Position numbers and translations under genes: made by a program. Shown piece after piece: positions 9,250 through 20,719 of a DNA stretch of 64,000 nt (within the stretch, counting starts at the first letter, position 1; each line of letters opens with the position of its first letter). The notes below the pieces were generated by a model that worked only from the letters and a program-made list of their open reading frames with translations, was not told where the DNA came from and ran no database searches. The stretch is from positions 23,399,295 to 23,463,294 of the forward strand of contig NC_088298.1 of assembly GCF_032854445.1 (NCBI RefSeq). Direction: 5' to 3'. The DNA comes from Liolophura sinensis (Eukaryota > Mollusca > Polyplacophora > Chitonida > Chitonidae).

Positions 9250-10640
9250 TTCTTTGCTTCATTTCAATTAACTGGTGACATTCCAGGTTTTCTGTAATAA
9301 TGAATATCCACTGCAGCACACACGCGCCATGAACTCTCTTATAAGGAAAAGCATTATCAGTTGCTGTATGTCAATTTACTGGCAACGTCCCACACTTTTT
9401 GGAACAATGAATATTTACTATAGCGACAAACGTGTGCATGCATCGTCAACATCACATCTTGAAGAAGGAAAGGCATTATCACTAGGTGTACATATATGTC
9501 ACTTTACCAGTGACGTCCCACACTTTCTGGAACAATGAATATTTACCATAGCGACAAACGCGTGCATGCATCGTCAACATCACATCTTGAAGAAGAAAAG
9601 GCATTATCACTAGGTGTACATATATGTCACTTTACCAGTGACGTCCCACACTTTCTGGAACAATGAATATTTACTATAGCGACAAACGTGTGCATGCATC
9701 GTCAACATCACATGTTGAAGAAGGAAAGGCATTATCACTAGGTGTACATATATGTCACTTTACCAGTGACGTCACACACTTTCTGGAACAATGAATATTT
9801 ACTATAGCGACAAACGTGTGCATGCATCGTCAACATCACATCTTGAAGAAGAAAAGGCATTATCACTAGGTGTACATATATGTCACTTTACCAGTGACGT
9901 CCCACACTTTTTGGAACAATGAATATTTACTATAGCGACAAACGTGTGCATGCATCGTCAACATCACATCTTGAAGAAGAAAAGGCATTATCACTAGGTG
10001 TACATATATGTCACTTTACCAGTGACGTCCCACACTTTCTGGAACAATGAATATTTACTATAGCGACAAACGCGTGCATGCATCGTCAACATCACATCTT
10101 GAAGAAGAAAAGGCATTATCACTAGGTGTACATATATGTCACTTTACCAGTGACGTCCCACACTTTCTGGAACAATGAATATTTACTATAGCGACAAACG
10201 TGTGCATGCATCGTCAACATCACATCTTGAAGAAGGAAAGGCATTATCACTAGGTGTACATATATGTCACTTTACCAGTGACGTCCCACACATTCTGGAA
10301 CAATGAATATTTACTATAGCGACAAACGTGTGCATGCATCGTCAACATCACATCTTGAAGAAGAAAAGGCATTATCACTAGGTGTACATATATGTCACTT
10401 TACCAGTGACGTCCCACACTTTCTGGAACATTGAATATTTACTATAGCGACAAACGCGTGCATGCATCTTCAACATCACATCTTGAAGAAGAAAAGGCAT
10501 TATCACTAGGTGTACATATATGTCACTTTACCAGTGACGTCCCACACTTTCTGGAACAATGAATATTTACTACAGCGACAAACGCGTGCATGCATCGTCA
10601 ACATCACATCTTGAAGAAGGAAAGGCATTATCAATAGGAG
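9250..10640 (+). repeat. 128-bp satellite array, about ten homogeneous units plus diverged edges
   Basis: The unit runs AATGAATATTTACTATAGCG, ACAAACGTGTGCATGCATCG, TCAACATCACATCTTGAAGA, AGGCATTATCACTAGGTGTA, CATATATGTCACTTTACCAG, TGACGTCCCACACTTTCTGG, AAC. Starts are spaced 128 bp (for example 9406, 9534, 9662, 9790). The first unit (9250-9400) and the tail after 10630 are clearly more diverged than the centre. Most units carry TGACGTC; the unit near 9766 reads GTGACGTCAC, a palindrome. Confidence 0.93.
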
Positions 10641-11161
10641 TATGTCCATTTACTGGTATTACATACCAGGGTTTCATGAACATTTGCTACCGCACATATA
10701 CATAATCATCACGATCTGTTATGGGAGGTAAAGCATTATTAATACAGGAATGCATCTATAGTATACAAACAACGAACATTACCTTAAGCTCGACCCTCAG
10801 GGGCTAATTATGCACCTGCATCCCGGCTTGATGCATTATCCCCATGGACCCACAGTACCCGCAATAGGCAGAATCATCGTCATACTGCCTTTTTACAGAA
10901 ACTGTGTGCTCAGTCAGTCTCAGACTAAGGTTTGCTCTGGACTGTAGGTAAAACTTGATCATGGGATAGGAGAGCTTAGCTGTAAACCTCACTCCAGAAT
11001 AAAATCAATCAAGGCCAATGCCAGCTGGTGTGCCATGAATGTGTTAAGACAGTAATCCACCCAAGGGTGTCCTATTTTGAGGGTCTAGCTACCGTAAATC
11101 ATCCAATATTCACAAGATACTAATTTGTTGACCAGTTTTACATGCTGTGAAAGTATTGCAT

Positions 11162-11188
11162 GTTTTTTTTTTTTTTTTTTTTTTTTTT
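11162..11188 (+). repeat. Poly-T tract
   Basis: An uninterrupted run of about 27 T. No adjacent retrotransposon body was recognised. Confidence 0.8.
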
Positions 11189-12012
11189 GCAATCTGGGTA
11201 TTCCTAGCAATGACTGCATTTAACTGATCTATCAATTGGCTGAACAAACAAAACTATTTCTTCTGTGGAAGATGTACATGTACATGTACCTGTATGTTAA
11301 AACACTCTCATGAAGCCTTCAATATCGAATGTGAAAACCTACATTTTAGTGTCACATGTACACGTCATGTTCTTAGTTCAGATTAGAATAACACTGAGGT
11401 TGAACTAGTGAGCAATTCCACAGGAATCAATCTGAAAAAATCTTCAGGACATTTCACGCAAGAGAATCGAGGCACGATTAATCAAATAATTCTGTAAGCT
11501 TAATTAAATTCTCATCTCTAGAGGATGTCAACGAAATGTCTGTTACTGCCTATGCCTCTATCTAGGCAGTCTAGATCCTTCTGGGCACGGATCTATATTA
11601 CATACCTGTACATGTAGGAGTGTGTAAGGAAAATGTACTCCATTTTACAGGTATCAATAGTGTCTGAGGTCAATTTTATAAAAACACCAAAATGGTACGT
11701 CTTTATGATTATTTGATTGGATGATGTACATGTGCACGGCTTTCAGGTTTCGAGGATGGATGGATGGAACTGTACGAGTTACTGTAAGCCTGCTGGAAAC
11801 ATTGAACTCGCCTGTACTGGATAACTGGAAACAGCTGACTGCGCAGTGGGCAATAGACATACAGGTAAGTTAAAAATCTTCTAATGCATGTACAGGTAAA
11901 GCACATATACTGCAGATTCAATCAGATGATTATATTTAAGGGAAACATTTCTTGTCAACGATCACAAAGTTTTTCGTGTAAAGTCTGCTGTTCATCTCCT
12001 GTAAAGCCTGAA

Positions 12013-12224
12013 TATTACTCTAATTCTTCTAATTCTGGGTGGTGAATGTAGAATATTAAACTCAATCTTTACCAGCATTTTGAAAAAGCAAAGATATGAG
12101 TATGTTGTTCATTAGATGGTTTAAGCATTTGAGAAAAAAGAAACTCAATATTCCTGCTACAATTACATATATATTGGCTAAAATAAGCAGACCAGGTGTC
12201 CCCAAAATTAGAAGAAATATGGTA
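12013..12224. mobile_element. MITE-like element, family D
   Basis: TATTACTCTAATTCTTCTAA...CCCAAAATTAGAAGAAATATGGTA give inverted ends. The interior includes TTCATTAGATGGTTTAAGCA and CTCAATATTCCTGCTACAATT, shared in inverse orientation with 30822-31015. Length is about 210 bp. Confidence 0.65.
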
Positions 12225-12466
12225 TAAATGCATATATATATATACACATAAGGGAGGCCACTCTGTTTGTAAAAGTAACAATGCAGCAAACATATTTAAA
12301 GAATTATGGCAAATTCAGCCTTTCTCAGCCTGCAAAAAAACATAATTATAACATATATGTACACAATATACACTTAAGGGAGACAACTCAGCCTGAGAAC
12401 TGCATCTAAAGGAAGGAAGTTTCAAAGTTACAAACACATCCTTGTTTACTCAACACACTACATCTG

Positions 12467-12605
12467 TATTACCCTAATTCTTCTAAGTTTAGGACAGATA
12501 TTCTGTAGTAGTTCTGAAAGCAAAGAAACATATTTCAGTCCAAGTTATTCTGGAAAAGTAAAGATATCACATGTTCATTGGTTAAAAAGAGTAGACCCGG
12601 TGTTT
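12467..12605. mobile_element. MITE-like element, family D, right end decayed
   Basis: TATTACCCTAATTCTTCTAA, GTTTAGGACAGATATTCTGT, CAAGTTATTCTGGAAAAGTAAAG and TTCATTGGTT align to the 12013-12224 copy; the right terminus is lost near GACCCGGTG. Confidence 0.5.
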
Positions 12606-12733
12606 ATACATGTATGTGGAACTGGACAATCCATAATCCATTTCGGTCTGCTGGGGGGAAAAGAACCCTACAAAATGAGATTAACTGCGTGAGTTTCATT
12701 ACAGCTGCGAAAAAATAAAAAAGGACATGACTA

Positions 12734-13909
12734 TCATAGTGTCAAAATGTCGTATATCAAAACCTGTGTATTAATTAAGCTGTATAAACAAAACAAGAGA
12801 GACAACATAGATACAGCATATACCCATGGGGGAAAACAGGTGAATGATACTAACGGTCTTGATGCTTTTAAATCTCGTTCTCTGCCTGTGTAAAATATCC
12901 GAGAGCTCTCAAAAAGCAAATCGCCAGAATTCGCATCAGCGTTTGATCGCAGCGATGAGGTTCTCGACGTTGATTGGCTATGACTAGTAGATTCGGAGGA
13001 GGAGTCTGGGTTTGAGCGGAGAGATGACGATCGTGTCCTGTGAATAAGAACCTCGTCTCGTAGAATAGGGTTGCTTCCCTTTGCTTCAGGAACAGCAATC
13101 GTCACAATGGACTCTGCCACTTCGGATTCCCCCAAAGGTGTGTCCATGCTCACCTGTGTCCGCATTTTCAGAATCACAGGTTCTGATTCATCGTCACTGA
13201 GGTCAGACAACGAAGCACATGATGACACATCTGACTGGTCAATAGGACTTTCTGCTCCTGACCTTGGTGGAACATTCCTCACGGTGGGCATTTTGTTCCC
13301 TTTTTGATAAGAAACTGTATTGTCCACTTTCCTTGACACACTTTCTCCACCTGTTTGGTAACCCTTGGCAATGTGAGCATTTGTAACTTCTGAATCGCCT
13401 TCAGATGAATGCTGTTGCTTTGTGCTAACAACAACCAAACCTTTGTCATTTTCGCCAGACTTTTTCACTGTCTTTCCACTAAAGGCTTGGATCAACTGGC
13501 TGACAGGTGCTATGGGCTCGCTGGATGCTACAGATGTCCTTTCTTCGGCATCAGTATCCAAGTTAATACTTTGAAAACTCACTTTTTTCACAGTGTAGTT
13601 TTCTCCATGCTCTGTATCATCATCATCTCCTTCACTGCCAAAATCTGGTAAAGCAGTCTTGTCATCAGGTGAAACATTTTTGATGGAATGTAAATTATTA
13701 TTTCTATCGTCCACACTGATTTCTTCCTGAACTAAAGATTGCACACTGGAAAGTGATTCGTGTGACAGCGAAAGTGACTCCGAAATCGGACCCACTGACT
13801 GCTTGCCCAGTCCGTCGAACAGCTCGATTAACTTGGCTGTGTGTTTCCCACGAACATGGGAAATCTTGCCCATCTGGCTTCGTTTCTCCATGTCTGTTTT
13901 GACGGGCAT
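12734..13909 (-). CDS. Nested ORF of 391 codons with a KVSF motif and hydrophobic C-terminus, unidentified
   Basis: I do not recognise this protein. It starts MPVKTDMEKRSQMGKISHVR with a favourable start context (A at -3). A basic helix-like segment near residues 18-36 includes TAKLIELFDGLGKQ; a related SQLIQAFSGK occurs later. Ser- and acid-rich regions follow, with VKKVSFQSINLD about residues 106-117, a candidate RVxF PP1-docking motif. Arg/Ser-rich repeats (RTSSLRSN) lie about 290-325, and the end is WVYAVSMLSLLFCLYSLI plus about 15 residues, which could be a tail-anchor membrane helix. A consensus acceptor (TTTCTTTGTAG) at about 13970 lies 60 nt upstream with a stop codon between, so a 5'UTR exon is probably spliced on. 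Composition is far more protein-like than other ORFs in the intron. It could be a nested gene, an alternative transcript of the host gene, or an exon whose last residues are intron read-through (GT after PPW at about 12826). No poly(A) signal was found close by. Confidence 0.6.
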   Translation of the reverse strand: MPVKTDMEKRSQMGKISHVRGKHTAKLIELFDGLGKQSVGPISESLSLSHESLSSVQSLVQEEISVDDRNNNLHSIKNVSPDDKTALPDFGSEGDDDDTEHGENYTVKKVSFQSINLDTDAEERTSVASSEPIAPVSQLIQAFSGKTVKKSGENDKGLVVVSTKQQHSSEGDSEVTNAHIAKGYQTGGESVSRKVDNTVSYQKGNKMPTVRNVPPRSGAESPIDQSDVSSCASLSDLSDDESEPVILKMRTQVSMDTPLGESEVAESIVTIAVPEAKGSNPILRDEVLIHRTRSSSLRSNPDSSSESTSHSQSTSRTSSLRSNADANSGDLLFESSRIFYTGRERDLKASRPLVSFTCFPPWVYAVSMLSLLFCLYSLINTQVLIYDILTL

Positions 13910-13969
13910 GTTTTCTGACTAGGAGTTTAAATTCCTTTGGTTTGAGTCATACTGTGTCATATCTCAATC
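13910..13969 (-). other. 5'UTR segment and acceptor of the nested ORF
   Basis: The minus strand shows a pyrimidine-rich acceptor ending at 13970, then GATTGAGATATGACACAG... and an in-frame TAG nine bases before ATG. This supports ATG 13909 as a true start on a spliced transcript. The upstream exon is not identified; the candidate non-coding exon at 58653 is one possibility. Confidence 0.45.
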
Positions 13970-14269
13970 CTACAAAGAAATTGTAATTATAAACATATAA
14001 TAAAAATGAAGAAATAAACACTAAAGCATATTAGGCCTGACCGTTTGAATCTAAAGTGCTGTTCCTCATGTGCCAAAATTCTAACTTTTTCCACCACCAA
14101 AGTTTTACCCGTTTCAATGAGTGCAGATGCCCAGAAATATTCAGTGTGTACAACAGATGATACAGCACCTGTATCCCTCTACGTCACAATAATCTCATAC
14201 TACTTATCAAAGTAGCGGACAAATTTGATTTTTCCACGTGTGAAGCAAGGACTAGATTTAGTGGCCATT

Positions 14270-14612
14270 CATACTACAAGGTCCATAACTGATCATTTAC
14301 AGTATGAGGTCCCTAATCATTCACAGTATGAGGTCCCTAACTGATCATTTAGAGTATGAGGTCCCTAACTGACCATTTACAGTATGAGGTCCCTTAACTG
14401 ATCATTTACAATATGAGGTCAGTAACGGATCATTTACAGTATATGGTCCCTTAACAGATCATTTACAGTATGAGGTCAGTAACTGATCATTTACAGTATG
14501 CGATCCATAACTGATCATTTACAGTAAGCAGTCTCTAACTGATCATTTACAGTATGAGGTTCCTAACTGATCATTTACAGTATGAGGTCCCCAACTGATC
14601 ATTTACAGACCC
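14270..14612 (+). repeat. 28-30-bp minisatellite
   Basis: About 11 to 12 imperfect copies of CTGATCATTTACAGTATGAG plus GTCCCTAA. Units vary (GTCAGTAA, GATCCATAA, GCAGTCTCTAA), so the array is older than the 36-, 65- and 91-bp arrays. Confidence 0.88.
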
Positions 14613-14799
14613 TATAGCAGTCACAGAAGGTACTAGTACAAGTACATGTGTTGGAGATATTTTCTAATGCAATGAATTCATTTGGCTCATGGGGGCCTGT
14701 GGCCACCTGCATATTTTCAAGCGCCTCGGGTGGCGGCCCCCAAGCCCCCTGCCAATTCGACAACGCATCTTCAACTCCTAGCTAATGCCCTGATGTTGT

Positions 14800-15000
14800 A
14801 CATCAAATATATATTTAAACAAACTTCATCTGACACGACCTAAATGGCCTTACAAACTTACGGCTTTCAAAGCCACAAGAACAGTGGATGTAGAGGAGTG
14901 TCAAAATTCCCAGTCTGAGGCAGGGATCGAACCAACATGCACCAAATTCCAAGACAAGAATCTGACCTGCACGCCAAACATATCCCCCAGGCCTCATACC
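14800..15000 (-). mobile_element. Possible SINE remnant, antisense
   Basis: The minus strand has GAGGCCTGGGGGATATGTTT near one end and a box B-like GGTTCGATCCCTGCC near 14927-14941. The 3' part is AT-rich. Only the tRNA-like head is recognisable. Confidence 0.4.
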
Positions 15001-15819
15001 TGTTGTACATGTACAATTTACAAAAGATCTGAGGAAGGCACTTGATTTATAGCATAGCCAAAAAATTCCATCACAAATATGTTCATCTGCAAGGACATGG
15101 AACTACTACATTTTGAAGACCTCTTTTCTAAGCATCCACTTTTACACGATTTCTTCAGGTACCTGTCAACCCACACGGAATTAAGCCTTTACACGCCCAC
15201 AATGAATGTCACAGTATCTGGCTTCTGCATGTGCAACAACCAGCTAGTTTTACATTTACATATGCTAATACGGTGCTAATGGCTTCCCTTCGATATCCAA
15301 GTGATAATGGGTTGTTATCTGTAAAATGTGGAAGGATCTATTACAAAGATAAGGTAAAACAGGAAGTAAACTGTCATTCTTTCCCTTTATTGTAAAATGG
15401 GTCAATCCTCTCCGAGACTCCCAACATTTTCAGCACTCTATCTGACATTTAACAACAAACAGTGAATTGTTTAAAAACTAATTATGAAACTGTAATTCAA
15501 TGCCAAATCAACATGATTAGCCTGCACACTTGCTGAATTGTTTCCTGTTTAAATGACCAAACACTTTTGACAGTCCAGTGAACTTTTTTAAAGCTTCCCT
15601 TATCACACATGTATCTTATGCACAAATAGGTCAGACAACAAAGCCTGCGTTGTCCTCATATCCTATCTAAATCCAGCTTAATGCTAAGAACAAAGATCAA
15701 CATTAGACAATTCGGAATAAGCCAGTTCAGAGCCCTCTACACCTAATTTAGGTTGAACAAGATTATCTGACTCCCTGCTTTTTACACACATGTATGCGGC
15801 CTACCTATATATACTGGAA

Positions 15820-16030
15820 ATTTTCAACCTTTTCAACCACTAAAGCACTTTTTTCAGAGGAATTTATGCATACAATTATTATGAAAGATCCGCTAAATAT
15901 GATTATTTTGTGTCATTAAAGATGCAAGCTTCATAAAACTGTGTAAATTATTTCTCTACACCCCATAGTTCTCTCAGAATGCTTCAAAATATTTGTTGCC
16001 GAGGCAGTTGGAAAGGCTGAAGAATTTGGG
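15820..16030. mobile_element. MITE-like element, family B
   Basis: TTTTCAACCTTTTCAACCAC...GAAAGGCTGAAGAATTTGGG. The interior (AATTATTATGAAA, TTTTGTGTCATTAAAGATGC, ATAAAACTGTGTAAATTATTTCT) is the inverse of the copies at 3198-3411 and 16647-16868. Confidence 0.75.
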
Positions 16031-16646
16031 TCGCTTCAGTAACTGAAACAAAGGAAGTACTTTCTTGCTATAAGTTACTATGTAACGAAAAGAAAATGTT
16101 CAAGTTACAACTTTACTGGAGTCCAAACTATACCAGAGCAAGCCCAAATATTGCAGCACTAAATAGCAGCTGCGACAATCCACAAAAACTCAATGTCATC
16201 TTACATTAAGGCCCCTTGCGAAAGGCCTATTTAAGTTATAGGCAGACATGATGTCAAACATTCCACCAGCCGACAGACAGACTGACCAACTGACTTAAAG
16301 GCTTAGATGTACCTGTAGCTACAAATGGAGGATTTTGACAACTTTCACCAATGCAGGTCATAAAATCATATAGAACACTTTAGCGTTTTGTCTAATGGTG
16401 ATAACTGCCAGATAAATACATGTAATCAAATTATTTTGATTCAAGCAATAAATACAAGACCCAAAAGACCCGACCTGGTGCAATTCAACTTCTGAAATTT
16501 GACATCTGAAAACTAAAAATGGCCACAAATCTCACATCTGTTAGGCTCCTGATCAAGAATTATGGGGAAATAATAACATGGCTTTTTATGTACTGTTCGT
16601 GCAATTTGAGGAGTTTGTTAAAGGCAAAGAAAACACTAATCTAAAC

Positions 16647-16868
16647 TACCCTTATTCTTCAACCATTTCAATCATCTCTGCAAGCAATATTTTAAAACAC
16701 ATTTACAGAACTATGGGGTGTAGAGAAGTAATTTGCACAGTTTTATAAAGTTTGCATCTTTAATGATACAAACAATTCATTTTTAGCATCATTTTTATAA
16801 TAAATGAATGCGTGAATTCCACCGGAAAAAGTGATTTAGTGGTTGAAAAGGTTGAAGATTTAGAGTAT
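16647..16868. mobile_element. MITE-like element, family B, intact ends
   Basis: TACCCTTATTCTTCAACCAT at the left pairs with GGTTGAAAAGGTTGAAGATT at the right. Length is about 222 bp. It lies only 0.6 kb from an opposite-orientation copy, so the two could pair as inverted repeats in the pre-mRNA. Confidence 0.75.
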
Positions 16869-17119
16869 ATGCCAGATGAAAGCCTTTTAAACACTCTCCA
16901 GAGAAACAGTGTGATTTATCCTTTCTAGGAGTTTTTTTCAATCTACATGTAGTAAACTGGTTCTTAAAATAATTATTTGAGGCAAAAAGTATGGATGTGA
17001 CGAGGCTGATATCTTTGCAGAATGTGATTACAAAGTATAAACTACTATAAACTTGTGCAAGTCTGTAAATTTAGAGTGGTTATCTGGGCCAAGTGGCACA
17101 TGGCCTGTTTTTAATCATA

Positions 17120-17215
17120 CATTTGTCGTACGATATTTTGCAGGTCACTACGACCGCACCATTTTCCTTCATGTTCGATTATCGTACAGGTACAACATCT
17201 GTGTCAAACAGGGTG
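17120..17215. repeat. Dispersed repeat, family E
   Basis: TTTGTCGTACGATATTTTGC, AGGTCACTACGACCGCACCATT and GATTATCGTACAGGTACAACATCTGTGT match the segments near 3107-3185 and 48763-48862. This copy preserves the longest extent, including the palindromic TCGTACGA. Confidence 0.6.
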
Positions 17216-19805
17216 CTGTTTATAAAGAATATGGTTTACCCGTAACAATTAAACATACACACTGCGCAACCATGACTGGGTCAGGTTCACCCAGGTAAGA
17301 TGTGTGCACAGGTGTGCTGACTGCTTAGGCATGTATTTGGTTGACCATTGACAGGAACAGACAGGTGAGCTGTGTTTACTTGCATGCGGTGAGTACAGCT
17401 CAAAACATGCAAAGGCTCACCTACGCATATTATGTTGGTATAGATACCTTGCATGTATTAGAATGTGTATGTCTTTCCATATACATGTACCCACAAACAA
17501 GCCTCAATTTTGTCAACCTGGGCAGTCTTGCATGTTTACAAGCTTTGCCAGAAGTCATTTCTTCAGAGCACTGATTCAGACTTCATCAACAAAAAAAACT
17601 TTAATGAGTGCTGTACAATGTCAGTATACTTTGCCCATAAATGTGATTTCTTGTTTTTTCTTTCATTAGAGAATGCAACTGCAAAAATTCCTCACAAACA
17701 GCATCCTAAGCTGTTCCCAACATGTATGACTTCTTAAAATGCACAGGAAAGTGGCTCAGATTGGTAACCGTATCTTTACACTATGTGTATAAATCCATGT
17801 ACTACACAGCCATTAAACTAGTTCAGTTAAATTAAACGTTGAGGTCTAATTTCAACAATTTCTGACATTTACCCGCCTCAACCTTCAATCGTAGAATTAC
17901 AAAATCAGGTAGGTCCATCCCGCAAGGCACTTTGTGGAATGAAGTGGGCAGGTAGAAAACAGAAATTTTTGAAAACAGACCTCAACATTTAATTTAATTG
18001 ATCTACCATTAAGCACAGAGTAAAATGATCTTCAAACTTTGACAACTTTACCTGTACTATTAATATGGTACCAAAATGATGCTTTAACTTTTCTAAAAAA
18101 CAAATAAAATCATACGAGTCAAAGTAACAAACTGTAAACTACAGGAAAATGTACAAAACTCACCGCAGAAACGCTACTTTGCAAATGAAAGGTTTTATGC
18201 CCTTAGAGCGTGTTATTCTATCTGTTCAGTTCAAACCAAGAAGCTAACACTGCATAAGACTGAACTCTTACACAATAACAACAACAACCACAGTGTAAGA
18301 ACAGACCTCCTGTGACTAACACTTAATTGCCTACTTGTCTACCCGGGAGCTGCACACAAAAGGAAGCTAATTGTCTTTCCTGTGGAAAACAAGAGTGCTG
18401 TGGTAAGCAAAACTTGGCAAATGGGCTTTGTTGTTATCAAGAGTGTAGGCGGTATCAGTAAAATCTGACAAGGTCTTATCAATGCCAAGAATTCAGGCTG
18501 GTTATAGGCACTGTCTGGGTTATTAGCTGTACATGTAAATGTACCTACCAAAGTGGACGGTCAGACACAGGCTGTGGTATAAAGAAAGTACATGTAGCTT
18601 GTTGCACACGATTAAATACTTTGCTATCTGCTCTGAGCGTCAGTGTACTTCGTAGTCTGGGTATCTATGGAAGACAAACTGCTACAGAAATCAAGCAGGA
18701 AGTTGCCTAGTTCCTGTGTTTAACAAGTTGTGTGCAGAGACGCTTAAAACATACTATCCAGTTAATTCAAGCCATTTTGCCATAAATTTCCACAACTTTC
18801 TGGGTCAACTTACACTGGAAGTGGGTATTTGTCCCAATCCTTACATTCCATAGATTTTGAAAATGCTTGTCACATAGCTAATTATGAATTTTAATTTTCC
18901 CCCCCCTTTTGGTGAATTTTTTAGGGGATTTACCTTAAAGGTTATTTTAATTCTGGCTAACCATACAGCTGACTCCTACTTCCACAGCCTTGAATGGTTC
19001 ACCTTGTCCAGGGTTAAGTGGCATACATAATGAGGCTTTATGGACATATTTATACATTTACTGTCCATTACTTACACAGATTTAGCAAGGAGCTTCAAAG
19101 CCACATGTATCCGTACAAACCCAGCTGAATTATAAATAAAGATCTGATATCAATGCACTCTTTTCTCGTGAGAAAATATTTTTCATTTCTTTTCATGTAT
19201 TACATAAACTGAAACCGCAATCTGATTTTTTTTTTAAACCCCAGAAATGAAAAATCAAACATGTAACAAAACTTTTATTTGTTATTATGCCTTTTTATAC
19301 TGTTATTTAGTGCTATGCATAGTCGTAAATTTTTCATGAAGTACATGTAAATGTATGGGCATTTTCATACACTGTTTATTCATTCCCGAGCGAATCATAT
19401 CTAAGCGCAAATTTGGAACAGCTGCAACTATTTGCAAAAAATTCATGTCATCTTGCACTGAGGTTCCTAGTTAAGAGAAGGACATAATTTAAAGTTAATC
19501 ATTGGACTTAGTGACAGATCCATTTATAGATCTAGAGCTTCATTGTCGCCACTGGAAATAGACTGATCAAGTTCTGAACGAGTCTTTATAGTTAGATGTT
19601 ACCCATACCTTTTCTCTAACGCATCATGTATAAATGTAGCAACACAGAGAAATGCATGTCTTCACTGAGTTGATTCAGGCTTTGCACAAAGTAAAAATTT
19701 CCCCCTAACCTCAAAGAAAACGGAGCTTTAGAAATACACCAAAACGATGCAAGAAACATAAAACACATACAACAAAAAGTTATACACTTAACTGGCAAAC
19801 TGAGA

Positions 19806-20164
19806 CACAAATACAATGTCACAAATATTGACACAAATACAATGTCACAAATATTGACACAAATACAATGTCACAAATATTGACACAAATACAATGTCAC
19901 AAATACAATGTCACAAATATTGACACAAATACAATGTCACAAATATTGACACAAATACAATGTCACAAATACAATGTCACAAATATTGACACAAATACAA
20001 TGTCACAAATACAATGTCACAAATATTGACACAAATACAATGTCACAAATATTGACACAAATACAATGTCACAAATACAATGTCACAAATATTGACACAA
20101 ATACAATGTCACAAATATTGACACAAACACAATGTCACAAATATTGACACAAATACAATGTAAA
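19806..20164 (+). repeat. 25/40-bp compound minisatellite
   Basis: AATACAATGTCACAAATATTGACACAA alternates with shorter AATACAATGTCACAA units, giving a higher-order 25 + 15 bp pattern. About 14 long units are nearly identical, implying recent expansion. The unit contains TGTCACAAATATTGACA, a short interrupted palindrome. Confidence 0.92.
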
Positions 20165-20237
20165 TCTTCCTACATATACATGAAGTAACAATTAAAACAA
20201 AGCATCACCTAACCGTGTCAGAAATAAAAGCACTGAT

Positions 20238-20486
20238 TTGTTTATTTATTTGATTGCTGTTTTATCCCGTACTCAAGAATATTTAACTTATACGACGACG
20301 GCCAGCATTATGGTGGGAGGAAACCAGGCAGAGCCACGACCATCTGTAGGTTGCCGACCGACCTTCCGAGTTCCAGAGGAAGCCAGCATGAGCTGCACTT
20401 GGAACTCACTGTGACTGCATTAGTGTGAGACATCTGGGTCACTGCACTGCGCTGACGTGCTAACCCCTCGCCCACAGATGGCCTCT
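20238..20486 (-). mobile_element. SINE, near full length, antisense
   Basis: The tail TTTATTTATTTGATTG is at the left, then the core and a tRNA-like head ending near GGGCGAGGGGTTAGCACGTC on the minus strand. It sits 46 bp from an opposite-orientation copy. Confidence 0.85.
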
Positions 20487-20532
20487 AATAGCATTGATTG
20501 GTAAGGAGTTGTCATCAAACATACATACATAC

Positions 20533-20704
20533 CCCTTTATCCGTCCGTACGTGGGAAGGTCTGACAGCAACCTGCGGATGGTCGTGGGTTTCCCCTGAGC
20601 TCTGCCCTGTTTCCTCCCACCATAATGCTGGCCGCCGTCGTATAAGTGAAATATTCTTGAGTAGGGCGTAAAACACCAATCAAATAAATAAATAAATAAA
20701 TAAA
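20533..20704 (+). mobile_element. SINE, 5'-truncated, sense
   Basis: GTACGTGGGAAGGTCTGACAG... through CCACCATAATGCTGGCCGCC and ATAAGTGAAATATTCTTGAG, ending in (AAAT)n. It lacks the tRNA head. With 20238-20486 it forms a close inverted pair. Confidence 0.88.
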
Positions 20705-20719
20705 TCATATCCCTTTAAT

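Noticed and set aside
9250-10640. Regularly spaced repeats suggestive of a CRISPR array
   Set aside because: Whole units are identical without unique spacers, and the sequence is eukaryotic with introns; it is a satellite. The same reasoning applies to the other arrays.
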